The notes under the pieces are model-generated. The model was not told where the DNA came from. It did no database searches and worked only from the letters and a program-made list of their open reading frames with translations. Positions 60,828 through 64,000 of a DNA stretch of 64,000 nucleotides are shown here, one piece after another. How positions within the stretch are numbered: the stretch's first letter is position 1; each line of letters opens with the position of its first letter. The stretch comes from an uncultured Pelagibacteraceae bacterium. Lineage in GTDB: Bacteria > Pseudomonadota > Alphaproteobacteria > Pelagibacterales > Pelagibacteraceae. The translations under genes were made by a program, and so were the position numbers. The stretch is from contig CACFZK010000002.1 in NCBI GenBank assembly GCA_902570785.1, positions 46,229-110,228 on the forward strand, written 5' to 3'.

Positions 60828-61526
60828 ATGTTAAAAAAAATAACCAATATTGGAGACTGTGGCATCACTTGTGATTTTGGTGATGAAGTTAATAAAAGCA
60901 CAAACAAAGAAGTAATTAAACTTTTTAACTTCATTCAACAGTCAGTAAACACAAGAAAGCTAAAAGGAATATTAAATTACACTCCATCATACAATAAATT
61001 AATTATTAATTTTGAATTAGGACAAATTAAATCACAAGAAATAATAGAATTTATTAAAAGTAGCGATTATTCAAAAATAAATTTGCCTGAAAATAAAAAA
61101 ATTGTTGAAATCCCAATATGTTATGATGAAGAATTTGCTTTAGATATTAAAAGATTAGAGACAAAAACCAAATTAAATTTTAAAGAAATAGTATCAAAAC
61201 ATCTTGAAACAAATTTTTTCGTTTACATGATTGGTTTTGTACCTGGACAACCCTTTCTTGGAGATCTGAATAAAAGTCTTTACCACGATAGGTTAGATAC
61301 ACCGCGTATAAAAATAAACAAAGGATGTGTGGGAATAGTTGAAAAATTTTGTACTATATATACTTTCGAAAGTCCTGGTGGATGGAATATAATAGGAAGA
61401 ACCCCATTCGAACTATTCAATATAAATAAAAAAGATACAAGCATTTTATCACCAGGTGACACTGTAAAATTTAAATCAATATCAAAAAAAGAGTTTGGAT
61501 CGTTTAAAAATGAACAATTACTTTAA
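60828..61526 (+). CDS. pxpB: 5-oxoprolinase subunit B (carboxyltransferase domain 1)
   Basis: 232 residues. GDCGITCDFGDEVN near the start, IPICYDEEFALDI in the middle, and FVPGQPFLGDL followed by TPRIKINKGCVGIVE match PxpB/KipI-type carboxyltransferase domains. Together with PxpC it forms the catalytic core for 5-oxoproline ring opening. It overlaps pxpC by 17 bases when the ATG at 61510 is used. Confidence 0.92.
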   Translation: MLKKITNIGDCGITCDFGDEVNKSTNKEVIKLFNFIQQSVNTRKLKGILNYTPSYNKLIINFELGQIKSQEIIEFIKSSDYSKINLPENKKIVEIPICYDEEFALDIKRLETKTKLNFKEIVSKHLETNFFVYMIGFVPGQPFLGDLNKSLYHDRLDTPRIKINKGCVGIVEKFCTIYTFESPGGWNIIGRTPFELFNINKKDTSILSPGDTVKFKSISKKEFGSFKNEQLL

Positions 61527-62433
61527 AGTTTTAAGACCAGGTATTAATTCTACTTTTCAAGATTTAGGTAGATTTGGTTTGCAGCATTTAGGAATTGTCG
61601 CAAGTGGCTGCATGGATCAATTAACATTTTGTATTTCAAATAAATTAGTTGGTAATAAAATATCTGAAGGGGCTTTAGAGTTTGCGTATCAAGGACCATT
61701 AATAGAACTTATGGGAGAAACTGTACTGGTAGCTATCTCAGGCAAAGTTAATTTTAATATCATAAAAAAAAATGGCGAAATAATTAAAGGAAAGCCTAAT
61801 GAAAGTTTCCTAATTTCAAATGGAGAGAAGATTGATATTTTATCAACAATTAATTCTGTTTATGGTTATTTTTCAATTTTTGGTGGTTTTAAAATAGAAG
61901 AGGTCAAAGGCAGTGTATCAACATTAGTAAAAGCAAAAATTGGTCCAAACAATGGTGACAAACTCAAGGTTGGAGATAAATTTTTTTTTAATAAACCTCA
62001 TCAAGTGGATAAAACAAATAAAATTCAATTTGACTTCGATAAAGATAACATCATCCGAGTTATGAAAGGATTACAAATTCATTATTTCTCAAAAAAAAGC
62101 CAAGAAGATTTTTTTTCAAAGGAATATAAAGTTACAAAATTAACTGATCGAATGGGAATGAGATTAGAAGGACAAAAAATTGAAAACACAGTCAATAAAA
62201 ATATAAAATCAGAGGGGATCACGAAAGGGTCAATACAAGTTCCTGGTGATGGTAAACCAATAATTCTTCTTTCAGATCACCCAACAATTGGCGGATATCC
62301 AAAAATTGCAAATGTGATTACAGCTGATTATGATAAATTAGTTCAAAAAACTCCTGGTACAATTATTAAATTCAAATTGGTCGATTTGCCTGTTGCAGAA
62401 AAAGCTTTTCGAGAATATGTAAGAAAATTCTAA
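61510..62433 (+). CDS. pxpC: 5-oxoprolinase subunit C (carboxyltransferase domain 2)
   Basis: 307 residues from the ATG at 61510. A TTG 15 bases earlier is less likely. FKVLRPGINSTFQDLGRFGLQHLGI at the start (motif TFQDLGRFG) and SDRMGMRLEG-like TDRMGMRLEG in the middle, then LLSDHPTIGGYPKIANVITADYDKL, are PxpC/KipA signatures. It partners with PxpB and PxpA. The EamA transporter starts immediately after its stop, so it may move the product or substrate. Confidence 0.93.
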   Translation: MNNYFKVLRPGINSTFQDLGRFGLQHLGIVASGCMDQLTFCISNKLVGNKISEGALEFAYQGPLIELMGETVLVAISGKVNFNIIKKNGEIIKGKPNESFLISNGEKIDILSTINSVYGYFSIFGGFKIEEVKGSVSTLVKAKIGPNNGDKLKVGDKFFFNKPHQVDKTNKIQFDFDKDNIIRVMKGLQIHYFSKKSQEDFFSKEYKVTKLTDRMGMRLEGQKIENTVNKNIKSEGITKGSIQVPGDGKPIILLSDHPTIGGYPKIANVITADYDKLVQKTPGTIIKFKLVDLPVAEKAFREYVRKF

Positions 62434-63291
62434 ATGAATTTTATTTATAAAATACCCGGCCCTTTACTTATCCTTACAGGTGGATTTTGCTTAAGTTGGG
62501 GTGGGCTAATTCTAAGATCTTTCGAAAGCGCGAGTATATGGCAAATTCTTTTTTATAGATCAATATTCTTTCTCTGGGTTTTAATTGCTTTTATCTTGCT
62601 AACTTATAGAAAAAAAACATTTAAAAAAATTAAAGAAGCTGGACTACCTGGTCTTATAGGTGGAGTGTTTCTATCAACTAACTTTGTTGCTTATATGTAT
62701 TCTATGATGGAAACGACCGTTGCTAATGTAGTTTTTATTATTAGTACTCAAACAGTTTTTTTACCGATAGTAGCTTATATTTTTTTAAAAGAAAAAATTT
62801 CACCACGAGGATATGTTGCAATTGTATTGGCTATGATTGGTGTAACATTGATGATTGGCGACTCACTTGGGACCGGATCTTTAAAAGGAAATTTAGCCGC
62901 TTTGACTATTCCAATTAACTTTTCAGTTTTAGTTTTGATAATACGAAAATATCCGAAAGTAGACATGATACCCGCAATATTTTATGCAGGTATATTGAGC
63001 TGCCTTTATGGTTTATTTTTACTTGAAGATATGGTCATATCTACAAAAGATATTTGGTTATCTTTTTTACTTGGAGTTCCACAATTAGCTTTTGGTTTTA
63101 TTTTTATCACAATAGGTTCTAGAACAACCCCGGCCGTGATGGTTGGTTTGTTAATGCTTATGGAATCTATATTTGCCCCAATATGGGTTTGGCTATTTTT
63201 TAATGAAATACCACCAGTAAGTGTACTCATTGGGGGAATAATTATTCTTTCCGCCGTAGTCATGAAAAGCTTGGATTATAAAAAAGTATAA
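62434..63291 (+). CDS. EamA/DMT-family transporter (second copy)
   Basis: 285 residues with ten hydrophobic segments in two EamA repeats. The start LLILTGGFCLSWGGLILRSFE is typical. It follows pxpC with no gap, and therefore belongs to the 5-oxoproline operon; export or import of an amino acid is possible but not provable. It ends about 30 bases upstream of the glycine riboswitch. Confidence 0.82.
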   Translation: MNFIYKIPGPLLILTGGFCLSWGGLILRSFESASIWQILFYRSIFFLWVLIAFILLTYRKKTFKKIKEAGLPGLIGGVFLSTNFVAYMYSMMETTVANVVFIISTQTVFLPIVAYIFLKEKISPRGYVAIVLAMIGVTLMIGDSLGTGSLKGNLAALTIPINFSVLVLIIRKYPKVDMIPAIFYAGILSCLYGLFLLEDMVISTKDIWLSFLLGVPQLAFGFIFITIGSRTTPAVMVGLLMLMESIFAPIWVWLFFNEIPPVSVLIGGIIILSAVVMKSLDYKKV

Positions 63292-63320
63292 TTTATCAAA
63301 ATTTTGTGTTATAAAAAAGC

Positions 63321-63484
63321 ATAACGGGAGAGACTATTTAAATGTAGCGCCGAAGGAGCAACCTCCCTGGAAACTCTCAGGCAAAAGGACCGTTATTGTA
63401 ATAACTCTGGAAAGCAGGCATAGCCTCACCGAAGGAGTAAATCTCTCAGGTTCTTAGACAGATGGGGAAAAAAAGGGTTATTAC
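63321..63484 (+). promoter_or_regulatory. Tandem glycine riboswitch upstream of gcvT
   Basis: Two aptamers in series. The first has P1 ATAACGG (63321-63327) with CCGTTAT (63390-63396) and the core GGGAGAG...GCGCCGAAGGAGCAA...CTCTCAGGCAAAAGGAC. The second has CTGGAAAGCAGGC...CACCGAAGGAGTAA...CTCTCAGGTTC, closed by GTAATAAC (63398-63405) with GTTATTAC (63477-63484). This matches the established glycine aptamer pair found before gcvT. The outer helix of the second aptamer ends three bases before the gcvT ATG and includes part of the AAGGG ribosome site. Confidence 0.95.
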
Positions 63485-63487
63485 AAA

Positions 63488-64000
63488 ATGGAAAAAACAG
63501 CTTTATATAATTTTCATAAAAACTCAGGGGCTAAGTTCGTTCCTTTCGCTGGTTATGAAATGCCTATCCAATATAAAGATGGCATAGTTAAAGAACATAT
63601 AAATACAAGACAGTCCGCAGGTTTTTTTGATGTATCACATATGGGTCAGTTTTTTGTCTCTGGAGGTCGATCAACAGAACTTAGTTTAGAAAAAATTATA
63701 CCATTAGATTTTAAAGAAATTAAGATGAACCAGTCTAAATATTCCTTTTTAATTAATGATGAAGGAGGAGTTATAGATGATCTTATTATAACAAGAGTTG
63801 AAAATGGTTTTAATATTATATTGAATGCAGCTTGCAAGGATAACGATATTAAAGAAATTGCAAAATGTCTAAATTCCGAAAGCAAATACGAATTAAGAAA
63901 AGATTTATCTCTTATAGCTTTACAAGGTCCTAAAGCGGAAACAATTCTAGAAACAATTATAAAAGGTGTAAAAGAACTCAAATTTATGAATGGTAATTAT
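63488..64000 (+). CDS. gcvT: Glycine cleavage system T protein (aminomethyltransferase), 5' part only
   Basis: 171 codons visible before the window edge; no stop is reached. The start MEKTALYNFHKNSGAKFVPF and the folate-binding segments GYEMPIQYKDGIVKEH and FDVSHMGQFFVSG are typical GcvT, as are LNAACKDND and LIALQGPKAE. The protein transfers the aminomethyl carbon of glycine to tetrahydrofolate. It is directly preceded by the tandem glycine riboswitch, so glycine levels control it. Confidence 0.95.
   Translation, partial: MEKTALYNFHKNSGAKFVPFAGYEMPIQYKDGIVKEHINTRQSAGFFDVSHMGQFFVSGGRSTELSLEKIIPLDFKEIKMNQSKYSFLINDEGGVIDDLIITRVENGFNIILNAACKDNDIKEIAKCLNSESKYELRKDLSLIALQGPKAETILETIIKGVKELKFMNGNY

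Noticed and set aside
63646..63981. Minus-strand open frame of 111 codons near the window end
   Set aside because: It is antisense to gcvT, whose plus-strand frame is open to the end of the window and has clear family motifs.

Overview
The window looks like a piece of a SAR11-clade alphaproteobacterial chromosome (Candidatus Pelagibacter or a close relative). This rests on very AT-rich DNA, tiny or overlapping intergenic gaps, heavy ABC/TRAP/TTT uptake capacity, a sarcosine oxidase / dimethylglycine dehydrogenase set, a tandem SAM-II plus SAM-V leader on metY, and a tandem glycine riboswitch on gcvT. No tRNA, rRNA, insertion sequence, prophage or CRISPR array was seen, and no gene-free stretch exceeds 300 bases.

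Layout. 1-1.7 kb: cell-shape genes (tail of a probable PBP2 gene, rodA, bactofilin). 1.8-4.9 kb: a DadA-like flavoprotein, a D-2-hydroxyacid dehydrogenase and two paralogous small lipoproteins. 4.9-11.3 kb: dimethylglycine dehydrogenase, an exported unknown, etfB, etfA and ETF-ubiquinone oxidoreductase. 11.3-15.1 kb: an EamA transporter, an NAD(P)-binding protein, and a divergent Anbu protease / ATP-grasp pair. 15.1-21.3 kb (minus): DUF4864, soxB, soxD, a frame-disrupted SHOCT-like mini-gene, soxA, soxG, DUF2237. 21.4-23.3 kb: metY under two SAM riboswitches, with msrB divergent. 23.3-26.7 kb: a surface-polysaccharide-like islet. 26.7-28.6 kb: ccdA, glutaredoxin, a TIGR03643-like protein, a LysE exporter. 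28.7-37.2 kb: a branched-chain-type ABC operon that also carries a secreted zincin, AzlCD, a secreted serine hydrolase and a CsiD/GlaH-type dioxygenase. 37.4-45.1 kb: an outer-membrane barrel, an AbrB-type membrane protein, a P5C-reductase-like gene and a second Liv ABC system. 45.2-55.8 kb: csaA, a LysE exporter, acnA, a HAD hydrolase, MmgE/PrpD, an SGNH-like protein, TctCBA, TerC. 55.9-63.3 kb: TRAP DctPQM, small conserved genes, 5-oxoprolinase PxpA / PxpBC, an EamA transporter. 63.3-64 kb: glycine riboswitch and the 5' part of gcvT.

How the genes work together. Dimethylglycine dehydrogenase feeds electrons through ETF and ETF-QO to ubiquinone. Sarcosine oxidase then yields glycine, and the glycine riboswitch/gcvT unit senses and oxidises it, so three separate loci form one methylated-amine-to-C1 route. 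MetY makes homocysteine from O-acetylhomoserine and is controlled by SAM at two levels. The transporters (two Liv, one TTT, one TRAP) supply amino and organic acids to neighbouring enzymes.

Best candidates for something undescribed: the Liv/zincin/AzlCD/hydrolase/GlaH operon (28.7-37.2 kb) and the SHOCT-like mini-gene whose only plausible start is out of frame across a 7-A run (19.0-19.2 kb).
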